Positions 52,645-63,127 are shown, counted from the first letter of the stretch. The stretch is DNA of 64,000 nt from Candidatus Melainabacteria bacterium (GCA_016716405.1 JADJWK010000001.1:744001-808000); one strand, 5' to 3'. A program made the numbers and translations. The notes: generated by a model not told the origin, from the letters alone.

Positions 52645-53307
52645 ATGCAACCCTGTACCAAAGCAAAATTGTTCACTTATTCGCTCCGCTTTCTCGCGGT
52701 AGCGGTGACCGGCATACTTGCCTGGTATTTCGCCGAGCCTGTTGCCGCCAGAATCGGTCATCAACTGACTGACGGCTGGCAGCTGGGAATCGGCGCCCTT
52801 GCAGGTCTGGTGGCTCTGATTATCTCCAATCGGGCCCTGGACTTCACCGAAGATTGCATGACCATTCCGGACGCCGGCGATCAACGTCTTGCTGCCGCTG
52901 GTTCGAGCTGCTCCCGAGAAGGATGTCGCCGCTACGTCGCTCCTTCTGCCACCGGTCAGCCTGGCGTAAAGCCTTGCAAGAAAAAGGCGGCGGGAACCTC
53001 GAAAGCGGACTCGGCAGAAAGCTTTCAGCTCGGAACTGTGATCGACAATCAGACGATCACGGTGGTTCTGGAGCAAGCGCAAGCAGGTCCTCTGAACCTT
53101 CTGGTGACCGTAAAGGGTCTCACCGCCAGCCAGTTCAAGGGCAATAACGGTCTTCGCGGTCGTCTCGAGGCATTGGACGGCGTTTCCTGGGAGAATCCCC
53201 GCAATCTCGGTGACGGTCGCCGAGAAATGCGTGGAGTGATCCAGTCCGAGTCCGAGAGGCAGCGGATTGTCGCTCGTCTCAAGGATATCGCTTCTCGCTA
53301 TGCCTGA
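52645..53307 (+). CDS. unknown 220-residue membrane protein
   Basis: Starts at ATG 52645 after GGGAGAACCT. Two hydrophobic segments at the N-terminus (RFLAVAVTGILAWYFAEPVAA and LGIGALAGLVALII). Then a Cys/Ser/Lys-rich linker (SSCSREGCRRYVAPSATG) and a C-terminal globular domain with beta strands (FQLGTVIDNQTITVVLEQ, LNLLVTVKGLTASQF) and a final helix (ERQRIVARLKDIASRY). No family recognised. It stands alone with its own terminator; its style resembles the accessory clusters. Confidence 0.65.
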   Translation: MQPCTKAKLFTYSLRFLAVAVTGILAWYFAEPVAARIGHQLTDGWQLGIGALAGLVALIISNRALDFTEDCMTIPDAGDQRLAAAGSSCSREGCRRYVAPSATGQPGVKPCKKKAAGTSKADSAESFQLGTVIDNQTITVVLEQAQAGPLNLLVTVKGLTASQFKGNNGLRGRLEALDGVSWENPRNLGDGRREMRGVIQSESERQRIVARLKDIASRYA

Positions 53308-53320
53308 TTAGGCTAGTCTG

Positions 53321-53363
53321 GTCGGGGCGCATCTCGCATCGCGGGTTGCGCCCCGACTATTTT
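53321..53363 (+). terminator. intrinsic terminator
   Basis: GTCGGGGCGCA pairs perfectly with TGCGCCCCGAC, then TATTTT. It begins 13 bases after the stop codon. Confidence 0.85.
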
Positions 53364-53720
53364 CTGGATTTTTCCTTTCTCGCCGGTAGCCTTATCGCTT
53401 TCTCTCAGATGAGTCATGGGGCTTTGCTTTTCGGTTTTTTCTTTTTCTCTTGCGTTGCAACGAAATTATATAGTATTTCCTGCCCGGGAGAAATTTGTGA
53501 AACGCCAATTGTGTACTGGTCTGTATCGATGAGCCCGGGTGGGGGCATGCAATGGTGTTCTTGTCGATATGCTTCGGTGGTTGTGCTGGAGATCCTTTCC
53601 TGCACTTGATTTGCGGTGCAGCGTGATATACTAGCCACGGTAGGACCACGCTTCCTCCTCGTGGTTGAAACGAGACAGGGAAGCTAAAAGCAGTAGAGAG
53701 CTGACCGCGATTCTTTGACG
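53364..53720. other. 357-base gene-free region
   Basis: Pyrimidine-rich at first. A near-palindrome, GAAATTATATAGTATTTC (53460-53477), loosely resembles the cluster-end motif (ATAGTA). The rest should hold the promoter of the next operon, for example GATATACTAG near 53624. Confidence 0.35.
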
Positions 53721-55127
53721 ATGGCCACCGACAGCCGCAAAGAAAGACACCAGGAGATCAGCTCCGAGACCGATGCTTCCGAACATGGCAGTCTCGAAGA
53801 AGCGATTGCCCGATTGCAGTCTTCCCAGAGAGTCTCATTCCATATGCCCGGGCACAAGTCCAGAATGTCCCCGGTAGATGCTTGCGGGCTCGACGTCACC
53901 GAGCTTCCGGGTCTGGATGATCTGGCCTGTCCGGCTGGACCGATTGCCGCCATCGAGCGGCGCCTTGCTGAAATCAACAGAGTGTCGGCGAGCTTGCTCA
54001 CCGTCAATGGTGCCTCATCCGCGATAATGGCGGGCCTGCTAGCCCTGGCAGACCGGGGAAGCTTCGTATTCGCGCCTGCCAACGCGCATCGGTCTGTGGT
54101 CAACGGTATCGTGCTTGCCGGGCTGGAAGTCCGATGGTACGAGCCGGATTGGTCTCCGGAATGGGGAATCTTCGGAGGCGCCTCACCGGCGTCGATTCAT
54201 GACCTTCTCTCGACCAGCGAGCTTTCCGGGTGTGCCGGTCTGGTGCTGGTCAGCCCTACTTTCGCCGGGGCGGTCAGCGATGTGGAGGCGATTGCTCGAA
54301 TCTGCCATCTCTTCGAGTTGCCGTTGGTCGTCGACGAGGCACATGGAGCGCACTTCTATGCCGGCCCGGCTGCGCATTTCCCGGTCTCCGCCTGTGCTCT
54401 CGGGGCGGACCTCGTTGCCCATTCGCTGCATAAAACTCTGACCGGCCTTACCCAGACCGGTGTCCTGCATCTGCCAGCGGGCAGCTCCATGGACGCGGAG
54501 GCTCTGAGAGCATCCCTGCGTCTGATCTCGAGTACGAGCCCGAGCTACCCTCTGATGTGCTCAGCCGAGCGGACTGCCCGGGAGGGTGGGCTGGAGTGCA
54601 ATCTCGAGAGGTTCGCCGGGCTTGCTGCCGGATGCCTTTCGCTGAAAGAGTCAATGACCGGCTCGAGCTCTCTGTGTGTCTATGAATCCGGGTTTCTGGA
54701 CGATCCATGGCACCTGCTGATTGGTTGCAGGCAGGGCAATCCGGCCGCACTTCGGGCTCATCTCAAGCGATCGGGAATCGTTCCGGAGGCCGAGCTCGGT
54801 AGAGGCATCCTGCTCCTTGCCGGTGCCGGCACCGAGACAGGCGACCTCGAGTATCTCGCCGAAGTCCTCAACTCCTTTGACGGCGAAGGCGGGCAGGAGG
54901 AAAGATACGAGAAGCCTCCGCTGCCTCTTCAGGAGATGAGCCCCCGAAAGGCTTTCTTTGCGCCTTCCGAACAGGTCCCTGTCCACCAGGCGGCGGGCCG
55001 ACTGGCCGCGGAGTGTCTTGCTCCATGCCCGCCGGGCATTCCACTTTGTGTTCCGGGGGCGAGAATTACGTCTTCGGTAAAGAAACTGGCGTCGATGGTA
55101 GATAAAGTGAGAGTGGTGAGAGAATGA
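53721..55127 (+). CDS. Orn/Lys/Arg decarboxylase-family PLP enzyme
   Basis: 468 residues from ATG 53721. Fold-type I pyridoxal-phosphate enzyme of the aliphatic amino acid decarboxylase family. RVSFHMPGHKSRM, then GLDVTELPGLDDL, then LLTVNGASSAIMAGLLAL, VVDEAHGAHFYAGP, and the PLP-binding Lys in LVAHSLHKTLTGLTQTGVLHL. Bacterial members make agmatine, cadaverine or putrescine for polyamine metabolism. The last four bases overlap the next gene (ATGA), as in other cyanobacterial-lineage and Firmicutes genomes where this family precedes a nucleotide-binding gene. Confidence 0.9.
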   Translation: MATDSRKERHQEISSETDASEHGSLEEAIARLQSSQRVSFHMPGHKSRMSPVDACGLDVTELPGLDDLACPAGPIAAIERRLAEINRVSASLLTVNGASSAIMAGLLALADRGSFVFAPANAHRSVVNGIVLAGLEVRWYEPDWSPEWGIFGGASPASIHDLLSTSELSGCAGLVLVSPTFAGAVSDVEAIARICHLFELPLVVDEAHGAHFYAGPAAHFPVSACALGADLVAHSLHKTLTGLTQTGVLHLPAGSSMDAEALRASLRLISSTSPSYPLMCSAERTAREGGLECNLERFAGLAAGCLSLKESMTGSSSLCVYESGFLDDPWHLLIGCRQGNPAALRAHLKRSGIVPEAELGRGILLLAGAGTETGDLEYLAEVLNSFDGEGGQEERYEKPPLPLQEMSPRKAFFAPSEQVPVHQAAGRLAAECLAPCPPGIPLCVPGARITSSVKKLASMVDKVRVVRE

Positions 55128-56761
55128 TGGTAAGTTCTAGCAGTGTATCGTTTCAGGCTTTGACACGGAGAAACTACATGCCCAGCAAGCCCCAGAGTGA
55201 CGACTTGACGAGTTTTCTCGAGATCTTTTCAGATTCCATTCGCAAGCGACTCGAAGCGGACACCCAGGGGCTTTATGAGGTCGTGCTCGACCTGGGCAGA
55301 TTTCCGGAAGCCCGTTATCAGGACAGGCCTGTAGTCATACTCGCCGACGAGGTGATTACCCAGAACGATCTGGAAGCGGCCGTGGCTCGCCTGGGCGAGT
55401 TCTCGGGGGACAACCGCGCCGGAATCGAGCGAACCTTGCACCGGATCTCCTGTATCCGCAACCGCTCCGGCAAGATCATCGGTCTTACCTGCCGGGTAGG
55501 GCGTGCGGTCACAGGGACCATAACGATCATCCGTGACCTTGTGGAGTCTTACAAATCAATACTCTTTCTCGGACCTCCGGGAGTCGGCAAGACCACGAAA
55601 CTCAGGGAGATGGCCCGGGTCATGTCTGACGAGCTCGGCCGCCGGGTGATTGTTATCGACACGTCAAACGAGATCGCCGGAGACGGCGATGTTCCCCACC
55701 CCGCTATCGGCGGCGCCAGGCGGATGCAGGTTCCCCATCCGGATCAGCAGCATGCGGTCATGATCGAAGCTGTGGAGAACCATACGCCGGAAGTGATCAT
55801 CATTGATGAGATCGGCACGGAAGAGGAGGCTCGTGCTGCTCGCACCATCGCCGAGCGTGGCGTCACGCTCATCGGCACCGCCCATGGAAACGCCCTGGAC
55901 AACTTGCTCAAGAACCCCGTGCTGGTCGATCTGGTCGGCGGAATCGAGACTGTCACCCTTGGTGACGATGAGGCTCGCCGCCGGGGAAGCCAGAAGACAG
56001 TACTGGAGAGAGCGAATCAGCCGACCTTCGAGATCTGCGTCGAGATCCTCGATCGCCAGACCCTGGCAGTCCATCGCAACGTCGGCGAGGCCGTGGATCA
56101 GCTCTTGAGGGGCTGGAAGATCCATCCCGAGATTCGCAAGCGTGATGATACCACCGGTGAGGTCTCCGTCGTGCAAACGCCCGAGCCTATCGTCACCAAT
56201 GCCGATGGTCTGGCACCGATCGCGTCAGACTGGGCCGGTCCCAAGGAGACCCATCTCAAAGTCTATCCGTACGCGGTGAGTAAAGGGCTTCTGGAGCGGG
56301 TCGTGAAAACTCTGCAACTGCCTGTGGAGGTCGTAAAGTCCATCGACGAGGCCGACGCAATCCTGGCTCTGAAGAGCTACGCCAGGGCGGGCGCCAAAAT
56401 CTACTCTCTGGCCGAGGCCAGGCAGATCCCGGTTTATGTGGTGAAGAGCAATAACCTTCCACAGATTCAGAAAGTGCTCAGTGAAGCTTTGCATCTCGAC
56501 TCCGAAGTCGGTGCCGTCGATATAGAAGGCGACATAGACGAGACCGAGGTGGCTCTCGAGGAAGCGCGGCAGGCGATCAGCAAGGTCATGGACCGTCTCG
56601 AGCCCATGGAGCTCACTCCTCGCCGGGCTTATATAAGGCGTCTTCAGCACCAGCTAGTGGAGCGGTTCAACCTGAGCAGCCGCAGCATCGGTGATGAGCC
56701 CATGCGCCGGTTGAGAATCCTGCCCCCGGCCGGATCGCAGAAGAATGTCGGTTATATCTAG
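55124..56761 (+). CDS. R3H and AAA domain protein (Ycf45/SpoIIIAA-like ATPase)
   Basis: 545 residues. The AAA-type ATPase domain has Walker A GPPGVGKTT (residues 150-158) and Walker B VIIIDEIGTEEEARAA, with the family segment VIDTSNEIAGDGDVPHPAIGGARRMQVP. A C-terminal R3H-like domain follows (RRAYIRRLQHQLVERFNLSS, then RRLRILP), which binds single-stranded nucleic acid. The combination matches Ycf45, conserved in cyanobacteria and plastids. The start is ATG 55124, overlapping the decarboxylase stop; ATG 55178 is an alternative. Confidence 0.9.
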   Translation: MMVSSSSVSFQALTRRNYMPSKPQSDDLTSFLEIFSDSIRKRLEADTQGLYEVVLDLGRFPEARYQDRPVVILADEVITQNDLEAAVARLGEFSGDNRAGIERTLHRISCIRNRSGKIIGLTCRVGRAVTGTITIIRDLVESYKSILFLGPPGVGKTTKLREMARVMSDELGRRVIVIDTSNEIAGDGDVPHPAIGGARRMQVPHPDQQHAVMIEAVENHTPEVIIIDEIGTEEEARAARTIAERGVTLIGTAHGNALDNLLKNPVLVDLVGGIETVTLGDDEARRRGSQKTVLERANQPTFEICVEILDRQTLAVHRNVGEAVDQLLRGWKIHPEIRKRDDTTGEVSVVQTPEPIVTNADGLAPIASDWAGPKETHLKVYPYAVSKGLLERVVKTLQLPVEVVKSIDEADAILALKSYARAGAKIYSLAEARQIPVYVVKSNNLPQIQKVLSEALHLDSEVGAVDIEGDIDETEVALEEARQAISKVMDRLEPMELTPRRAYIRRLQHQLVERFNLSSRSIGDEPMRRLRILPPAGSQKNVGYI

Positions 56762-56771
56762 AGTCAAAAAA

Positions 56772-57098
56772 CTAACCGCCGCTGGTGAGTTTTTCGATGT
56801 GTCGCTGAAGAGCTGCTAGCTGCTCGAGATTTTTTTGCAGAGCTGCTTCGATCTCGTCTATGGTGCCATTGGCGATTATGGCCAGGGTCTCCTGCTCCAT
56901 TCTGGCGTGATTCTCAGCAATAGCAGTCTCCATCCCGAGAGGATGATTATTGAGATTGTTGAGTGTCCAGGCGGGCTCGACTTCCGACTCGCAGTGTTTC
57001 GGCTCGTCCTTTTTCGATTCGTCGAGCTTGGACTCGTCCTTTTTCGATTCGTCGCGGTCGGAGTCTTTCTTGCGGCTCGTTTGCTTGTCGTCAGTCAT
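56772..57098 (-). CDS. small charged coiled-coil-like protein
   Basis: 108 residues. The N-terminal 40 are an alternating Lys/Asp/Glu/Ser stretch (repeats of DESKKDE), likely disordered. The C-terminal half is a helix with a heptad-like pattern (EIEAALQKNLEQLAALQRHIEKL), a possible coiled coil. No family recognised. Convergent with the R3H gene. Confidence 0.55.
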   Translation of the reverse strand: MTDDKQTSRKKDSDRDESKKDESKLDESKKDEPKHCESEVEPAWTLNNLNNHPLGMETAIAENHARMEQETLAIIANGTIDEIEAALQKNLEQLAALQRHIEKLTSGG

Positions 57099-57178
57099 GG
57101 CGTTACGGATCGAATGAGGGTTCGCCCTTTATACACTAATACCACGTCGATGTCGCTATCAACCCGGAGTAGCCGCGA

Positions 57179-58216
<1,038 letters not shown>

Positions 58217-58567
58217 TTTATAAGCTTTCCCGGGGACTATCTACGTCACGGCTTGATGTAAAGAGGTTGCGCGATCGGCGCCAGGCATGAGCCTCCTGGC
58301 TGATTAGTTTTTGCCAAGCCATATGATCATGTTCCGCTCTCTGAGTCCGGGCAATGCTTTTCCGGCACTGATCAGACCGGTATGGAGACTGAAACGTTGA
58401 AACTGCCGGCCTCTATGTTTTATGTTCGAGACATACTTCGCTCTCCACCCTGCAACCTGCGCCACTACCATCAAGAAATCCAGCTCTCAATCAGATTCTG
58501 CCTTGTGGTATCGCAAGTGGTGGTACTAGAGCGGCATCCGGAAGGCGCATGCCTTCTGAGGTTTGAC

Positions 58568-59659
58568 ATGAACAAGACAAAGAAGACCAGTTCGTTCGCC
58601 TTTTTCGTGCGTCGATTCGCTCCAGCTGCCGGTCTCGTCGGTCTCGGCGCGCTTTTGGCCAACGTCGGTACCCTGGCACTCCTGACCGGCCGGGCGTACG
58701 ACTATTTCTTCGCACCCCGTGCCTCGGCGATCCAGGTGGAGATCGTGGACGGCACTCGTCAGCCCCTGCCGGCCGGAACCGATGTTCTCGTGCGGGTGAT
58801 CGACGGCAATCAGAGAGAGATTCTGGCACGTTACGTCAATAGCTCCTCGATCACCGTCGACAACCTGGAGTTTCATGACAACTTTCAGGACCTCTACACG
58901 GTCATCGTCTGGGCCAGGGGATACAAGCAGGCCGGATTCCATCCTGTTCGGCTTCAGCGAGGCAAGACCGTGCCCGTATTTTTGATGCTTCGGCCCGAGC
59001 GGGCCCGGCTCGATTTTGGCGCTGCTTCCTGGGACAAGCTCAAGCTCCGCCTTCCTTCGTTGTCGGCGGCACTCTCCTCGGGTCTTTCGGACAGGGAAGC
59101 GCGAGAGCGTTATGAGAGACTGATGCAGGAGAAGCCCCTGGTCCTGGCCCATCTCCTCAATGTCGGCAGCGTGCTCGAAAGGCTCGAGCTGCCTTCGGGT
59201 AAGAAGATCATGCCCTTCTACCGGCAGGTTCTGTTCGATGAGACTCTCGAGCAGGACAAGTTTTTCGCTTATGTCGACCGGCGACTTGTGGGCGAACTGA
59301 GAGCGGCGGTGGCTGCCGGTGTTTTCGAATATGCAGCGGGAGCTGATGTCTTTCACAAGGGAAACACCGCCAGCTTCAAAGAGACCGACTTCTGGGAGGC
59401 TAATGTCCAGATCACTTTCTACGAGAGGGACAGCCGTATGGTAGATGGAATCGAGCTCGTCCGTGTCGATACGGACATCGACTATTACCGTGACCCGGCA
59501 GCTCATATTCTGCTCGAGGTACTTCCCAATACTCTGGGGGGCAAGATGACCGATCCCCTGGAGGTCTATCAGTTGCGCTGGATCGCCTCTCGCTCGTCTC
59601 GAAACGTCAGGGGCGGATTGGTTTTCGATCCCCCGTATGTGATCGAGAAGCTCTCCTGA
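58568..59659 (+). CDS. unknown 363-residue membrane-anchored protein
   Basis: I choose ATG 58568 (AGG in TGAGGTTTGAC upstream); the frame is open further upstream but lacks a binding site. One N-terminal membrane segment (APAAGLVGLGALLANVGTLALLT), then a beta-sandwich-like part (IQVEIVDGTRQPLPAGTDVLVRVIDG) resembling carboxypeptidase-regulatory or Ig-like folds. A helical C-terminal domain of unknown type follows (LPSLSAALSSGLSDREARERYERLM). No known motif. Confidence 0.6.
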   Translation: MNKTKKTSSFAFFVRRFAPAAGLVGLGALLANVGTLALLTGRAYDYFFAPRASAIQVEIVDGTRQPLPAGTDVLVRVIDGNQREILARYVNSSSITVDNLEFHDNFQDLYTVIVWARGYKQAGFHPVRLQRGKTVPVFLMLRPERARLDFGAASWDKLKLRLPSLSAALSSGLSDREARERYERLMQEKPLVLAHLLNVGSVLERLELPSGKKIMPFYRQVLFDETLEQDKFFAYVDRRLVGELRAAVAAGVFEYAAGADVFHKGNTASFKETDFWEANVQITFYERDSRMVDGIELVRVDTDIDYYRDPAAHILLEVLPNTLGGKMTDPLEVYQLRWIASRSSRNVRGGLVFDPPYVIEKLS

Positions 59660-59840
59660 TTCCGAAGAGTCTTTGTGCCCGGGCATTGAAAGAGATGTCC
59701 GGGCGCAGCGACTCTGTCCTTTTTCGGCATGCCTAACGGAATAACGCATACAGGATTAAAACCCTCGCCTGCGTTATTTCGTCTTCGATTCTGGGCAACT
59801 ATATTTTATAGTCTTCGCCACCCTAAAATGAGGAAAATCC

Positions 59841-60761
59841 ATGGCCCACATTGACATGACTTTCCAGGAGTTCGTCCAGCGGTTCAGTACGGAGGAAGCT
59901 TGTCTACAAGCCATCTTCGAGGCCCGCTGGCCTCGTGGTTTCATCTGTCCTTACTGCGGTCATGATGACGGAAACCGCATTTCTACAAGGCGCTCCATGC
60001 AGTGTTGCGTTTGCCGACGGCAGTCCTCGATTACCTCCGGTACGGTCTTCAGCCGTAGCCAAACTCCCCTTACCCTCTGGTTCTTGATAATTTATGAAAT
60101 GGCTCACGACAAGGGTGGCACTAGTGTTGAAAGAATCAGAAAGCGCCTCGGGATGCACTATTCCACCGTTCGGGATATCGTGCAAAAGATCCGAGTTGCT
60201 ATGGGCAGCCGCGACGAAAACGTAACTCTGGCTGGCTATATCGAGCTCGATGAGGCCTTTTTTGGAGGGAGGAACAAAAAACCCGGCCCAAAGTCCCCGC
60301 GAGACAACAAGGTCGAGGTTCTGGTCATGGTCGAGTCTGAAGGAACTCAGGCTGGAAATCTAGTAATGCAGGTAATCGAGAGCGATCGCATCGACGATAT
60401 CGGGTCGGTAGTGGCTAAAAAAGTAGAATCGGAGCCACCCGGGCAATGGTTCAGGAGCGACGGGCTCGGTCGTCATCACGTCGTGATGAGCCATGGTCAC
60501 AAGATTACCATGACTCCGGTTCCGAAAAGCTTTCAGGATGAAGTCTTTCGCTGCGTGAGTCTGGCCATCTCTCATGCTAAACGCTTCTTCAAGGGCACCT
60601 ATCATCACTTCTGCAAAACCCACATTCAGAAGTACCTCGATGAATTCTGCTATCGCTGGAACCGTCGACACCTCGAGAAGCAGCTTGCTTCACACCTGCT
60701 AACAGCTTGCGCTCTACAAGAGCCTGTCTCTCGAGCCCAGCTTCTACCGATGGCCGCCTAG
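59841..60761 (+). CDS. IS1595-family transposase
   Basis: 306 residues from ATG 59841 (GAGGAAAATCC upstream). The N-terminal zinc ribbon CPYCGHDDGN...CCVCRR and the DDE_Tnp_IS1595 (ISXO2-like) domain with IELDEAFFGGRNKKPGPKSP (first catalytic Asp) identify IS1595 elements. SDGLGRHHVVMSHGHK holds the second Asp region, and RWNRRHLEKQLASHLL the end. Complete and apparently intact. I could not find terminal inverted repeats with confidence, so the element ends are not given. It lies at the border between a core block and cluster G. Confidence 0.9.
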   Translation: MAHIDMTFQEFVQRFSTEEACLQAIFEARWPRGFICPYCGHDDGNRISTRRSMQCCVCRRQSSITSGTVFSRSQTPLTLWFLIIYEMAHDKGGTSVERIRKRLGMHYSTVRDIVQKIRVAMGSRDENVTLAGYIELDEAFFGGRNKKPGPKSPRDNKVEVLVMVESEGTQAGNLVMQVIESDRIDDIGSVVAKKVESEPPGQWFRSDGLGRHHVVMSHGHKITMTPVPKSFQDEVFRCVSLAISHAKRFFKGTYHHFCKTHIQKYLDEFCYRWNRRHLEKQLASHLLTACALQEPVSRAQLLPMAA

Positions 60762-61424
60762 CCCTGCCACTCTCTTCCCGAACCTCTAGCCACGTCGCAC
60801 GGCTTCAGCTCCGTGCTCTTCCTGCTGCCTGCACTTACTCCAAATGCTCGCTTCCACCGGATTCGACACCACTATCCTCCCCGAAATCATTCCGACACCC
60901 ACCCAACTCTCCGCTTCCTGTCTGTGTCTTTCAGTCAGGTATGTTTTTCGGGGTGCTATTAAACGAGATAGTAAAGCTCGAGGGCGACTGGCGATGCTAG
61001 CGTAAGGCTCTCAGGTTGACCTCGGGGGAGAAATATTAGAGCTGTGTAATAGCTGCGCTAAGCACAGGGGTTGCTTAATTGTGGGATCCGGCTACGTGTT
61101 TTCACCATGGATGGTGCGGAAAATGACCGGGCCGGCTAGCCTTTAGCATACCCCAATAAGGCGTCCGTGAATGGGGTGAGACTGCTGTTAATAAAGAGTA
61201 TGCAAGGAATTTTGATTAGCCTTACTACTTTCTTCATGAGGGAAAAACGTGAAATTTGGCTTTTTTACTATTCCGGACATAAGGTGAGTTTATCCATTTT
61301 TTGAAAGCCTTGCATCAGGGGAAGAACCAGCACTTTAGGGACGTAAACCCTCCACTTCTTCGAGTTCAGAGTATCCCGTAAATGCGTTTGAGCGCAGAGA
61401 GCTAGGCCGCACACCAGATTTTCG
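60762..61424. other. 663-base gene-free region before the tandem array
   Basis: No convincing gene. It holds cluster-end motif site 6 (60954) and probably the promoter of the array. The stretch around 61190-61260 is AT-rich (TTTTTTACTATTCCGG). Confidence 0.45.
60954..60979 (+). repeat. cluster-end motif, site 6
   Basis: TGCTATTAAACGAGATAGTAAA, same orientation as the others. It lies about 190 bases after the transposase gene, the only site not directly at the end of an accessory cluster. Confidence 0.6.
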
Positions 61425-61538
61425 ATCCTGAATCCACGATCGGTTCGTGGAGGAGGCCGGGTCCAACGGGTCCGGTGCTGGTTTGTCTCGATGAGAGACG
61501 GACTGGGGAAACCCGACGAGGGTAATTCGCCTTCGTCG
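61425..61538 (+). ncRNA. structured leader RNA, copy 3 (before array gene 1)
   Basis: ATCCTGAA; hairpin CCACGA/TTCGTGG; GGAGG; CCGG-GT-CC-AAC-GG-GT-CCGG; TGCTGG; hairpin TTTGTCTC/GAGACGGA; CTGGGGAAACCC; then an added hairpin CGACGAGG/CCTTCGTCG with loop GTAATTCG, also present in copies 4-7. Confidence 0.75.
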
Positions 61539-61562
61539 AAACTCAACCGAAAGGAAAATACC

Positions 61563-61844
61563 ATGACCACGATCAATGCCAATGCACGTGAAGAGCAGTT
61601 CGACGCCGAAGCGTTCGAGCGTGAGACCGGCTGGAGCTGGAGCGACGCGGTGGACGAAGCCGCGACGATTCAGCGCGAGAGCCGGATCTTCGGTCGCCGC
61701 CGGGGCAGCAAGAGCCGTGGAAACGGTCGCCGCGAGAGCTTCGCCCAGCGCTTCCAGCGCCTGACGGGCTGGTCCTACGGCGACGCGGTCGACATGGCAG
61801 CCGAGCTGCAGCGCGAGCGCCGCATCTTCGGATGTGTCGCCTGA
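61563..61844 (+). CDS. two-repeat 93-residue protein, array gene 1
   Basis: First of five tandem near-identical genes. ATG 61563 follows GAAAGGAAAATACC. The protein has an acidic start, then two copies of a roughly 27-residue repeat, FERETGWSWSDAVDEAATIQ (then RESRIFG) and FQRLTGWSYGDAVDMAAELQ (then RERRIFG). They are joined by a basic linker RRRGSKSRGNGRRESFAQR. Each repeat looks like two short helices with conserved Trp, Asp and Gln. The basic linker suggests nucleic-acid binding. No known family. This copy has Gln in the linker (FAQR). Confidence 0.75.
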   Translation: MTTINANAREEQFDAEAFERETGWSWSDAVDEAATIQRESRIFGRRRGSKSRGNGRRESFAQRFQRLTGWSYGDAVDMAAELQRERRIFGCVA

Positions 61845-61848
61845 CGCA

Positions 61849-61966
61849 ATCCTGAATCCACGCCATCCCGTGGAGGAGGCCGGGTCGCATGCGGTCCGGT
61901 GCTGGTCGGCTCAGGAAAGGGAGCCGGCTGGGGAAATGTCCCGACGACGGTAATTCGCCGTTGTTC
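61849..61966 (+). ncRNA. structured leader RNA, copy 4
   Basis: ATCCTGAA; hairpin CCACG/CGTGG with loop CCATCC; GGAGG; CCGG-GT-CGCATGCG-GT-CCGG; TGCTGG; hairpin CGGCTC/GAGCCG; CTGGGGAAATGTCCC; hairpin GACGACGG/CCGTTGTT. It starts five bases after the stop of array gene 1 and ends 24 bases before gene 2. Confidence 0.75.
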
Positions 61967-61989
61967 AACTCAACCGAAAGGAAAATACC

Positions 61990-62271
61990 ATGACTACGAT
62001 CAATGCCAATGCACGTGAAGAGCAGTTCGACGCCGAAGCGTTCGAGCGTGAGACCGGCTGGAGCTGGAGCGACGCGGTGGACGAAGCCGCGACGATTCAG
62101 CGCGAGAGCCGGATCTTCGGTCGCCGCCGGGGCAGCAAGAGCCGTGGAAACGGTCGCCGCGAGAGCTTCGCCCGGCGCTTCCAGCGCCTGACGGGCTGGT
62201 CCTACGGCGACGCGGTCGACATGGCAGCCGAGCTGCAGCGCGAGCGCCGCATCTTCGGATGTGTCGCCTGA
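61990..62271 (+). CDS. two-repeat 93-residue protein, array gene 2
   Basis: Identical to array gene 1 in protein except Arg for Gln in the linker (FARR). The ribosome binding site GAAAGGAAAATACC is the same. Confidence 0.75.
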   Translation: MTTINANAREEQFDAEAFERETGWSWSDAVDEAATIQRESRIFGRRRGSKSRGNGRRESFARRFQRLTGWSYGDAVDMAAELQRERRIFGCVA

Positions 62272-62275
62272 CGCA

Positions 62276-62392
62276 ATCCTGAATCCACGCCATCCCGTGG
62301 AGGAGGCGGGTCGCATGCGGTCCGGTGCTGGTCGGCTCAGGAAAGGGAGCCGGCTGGGGAAATGTCCCGACGACGGTAATTCGCCGTTGTTC
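62276..62392 (+). ncRNA. structured leader RNA, copy 5
   Basis: As copy 4 but one C shorter after GGAGGAGG (reads GGAGGAGGCGGG), which weakens the CCGG stem by one pair. Confidence 0.7.
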
Positions 62393-62415
62393 AACTCAAC
62401 CGAAAGGAAAATACC

Positions 62416-62697
62416 ATGACTACGATCAATGCCAATGCACGTGAAGAGCAGTTCGACGCCGAAGCGTTCGAGCGTGAGACCGGCTGGAGCTGGAGCGACG
62501 CGGTGGACGAAGCCGCGACGATTCAGCGCGAGAGCCGGATCTTCGGTCGCCGCCGGGGCAGCAAGAGCCGTGGAAACGGTCGCCGCGAGAGCTTCGCCCA
62601 GCGCTTCCAGCGCCTGACGGGCTGGTCCTACGGCGACGCGGTCGACATGGCAGCCGAGCTGCAGCGCGAGCGCCGCATCTTCGGATGTGTCGCCTGA
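62416..62697 (+). CDS. two-repeat 93-residue protein, array gene 3
   Basis: Same protein as gene 1, with Gln in the linker (FAQR). Confidence 0.75.
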   Translation: MTTINANAREEQFDAEAFERETGWSWSDAVDEAATIQRESRIFGRRRGSKSRGNGRRESFAQRFQRLTGWSYGDAVDMAAELQRERRIFGCVA

Positions 62698-62701
62698 CGC
62701 A

Positions 62702-62818
62702 ATCCTGAATCCACGCCATCCCGTGGAGGAGCCGGGTCGCATGCGGTCCGGTGCTGGTCGGCTCAGGAAAGGGAGCCGGCTGGGGAAATGTCCCGACGAC
62801 GGTAATTCGCCGTTGTTC
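62702..62818 (+). ncRNA. structured leader RNA, copy 6
   Basis: As copy 4 but one G shorter (GGAGGAGCCGGG), so the CCGG stem is intact here. Confidence 0.7.
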
Positions 62819-62841
62819 AACTCAACCGAAAGGAAAATACC

Positions 62842-63123
62842 ATGACTACGATCAATGCCAATGCACGTGAAGAGCAGTTCGACGCCGAAGCGTTCGAGCG
62901 TGAGACCGGCTGGAGCTGGAGCGACGCGGTGGACGAAGCCGCGACGATTCAGCGCGAGAGCCGGATCTTCGGTCGCCGCCGGGGCAGCAAGAGCCGTGGA
63001 AACGGTCGCCGCGAGAGCTTCGCCCGGCGCTTCCAGCGCCTGACGGGCTGGTCCTACGGCGACGCGGTCGACATGGCAGCCGAGCTGCAGCGCGAGCGCC
63101 GCATCTTCGGATGTGTCGCCTGA
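62842..63123 (+). CDS. two-repeat 93-residue protein, array gene 4
   Basis: Same protein as gene 2, with Arg in the linker (FARR). Confidence 0.75.
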   Translation: MTTINANAREEQFDAEAFERETGWSWSDAVDEAATIQRESRIFGRRRGSKSRGNGRRESFARRFQRLTGWSYGDAVDMAAELQRERRIFGCVA

Positions 63124-63127
63124 CGCA

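Noticed and set aside
59700..60990. Terminal inverted repeats of the IS1595 element
   Set aside because: I compared both flanks by eye and found no convincing inverted pair, so the element boundaries are left undefined.
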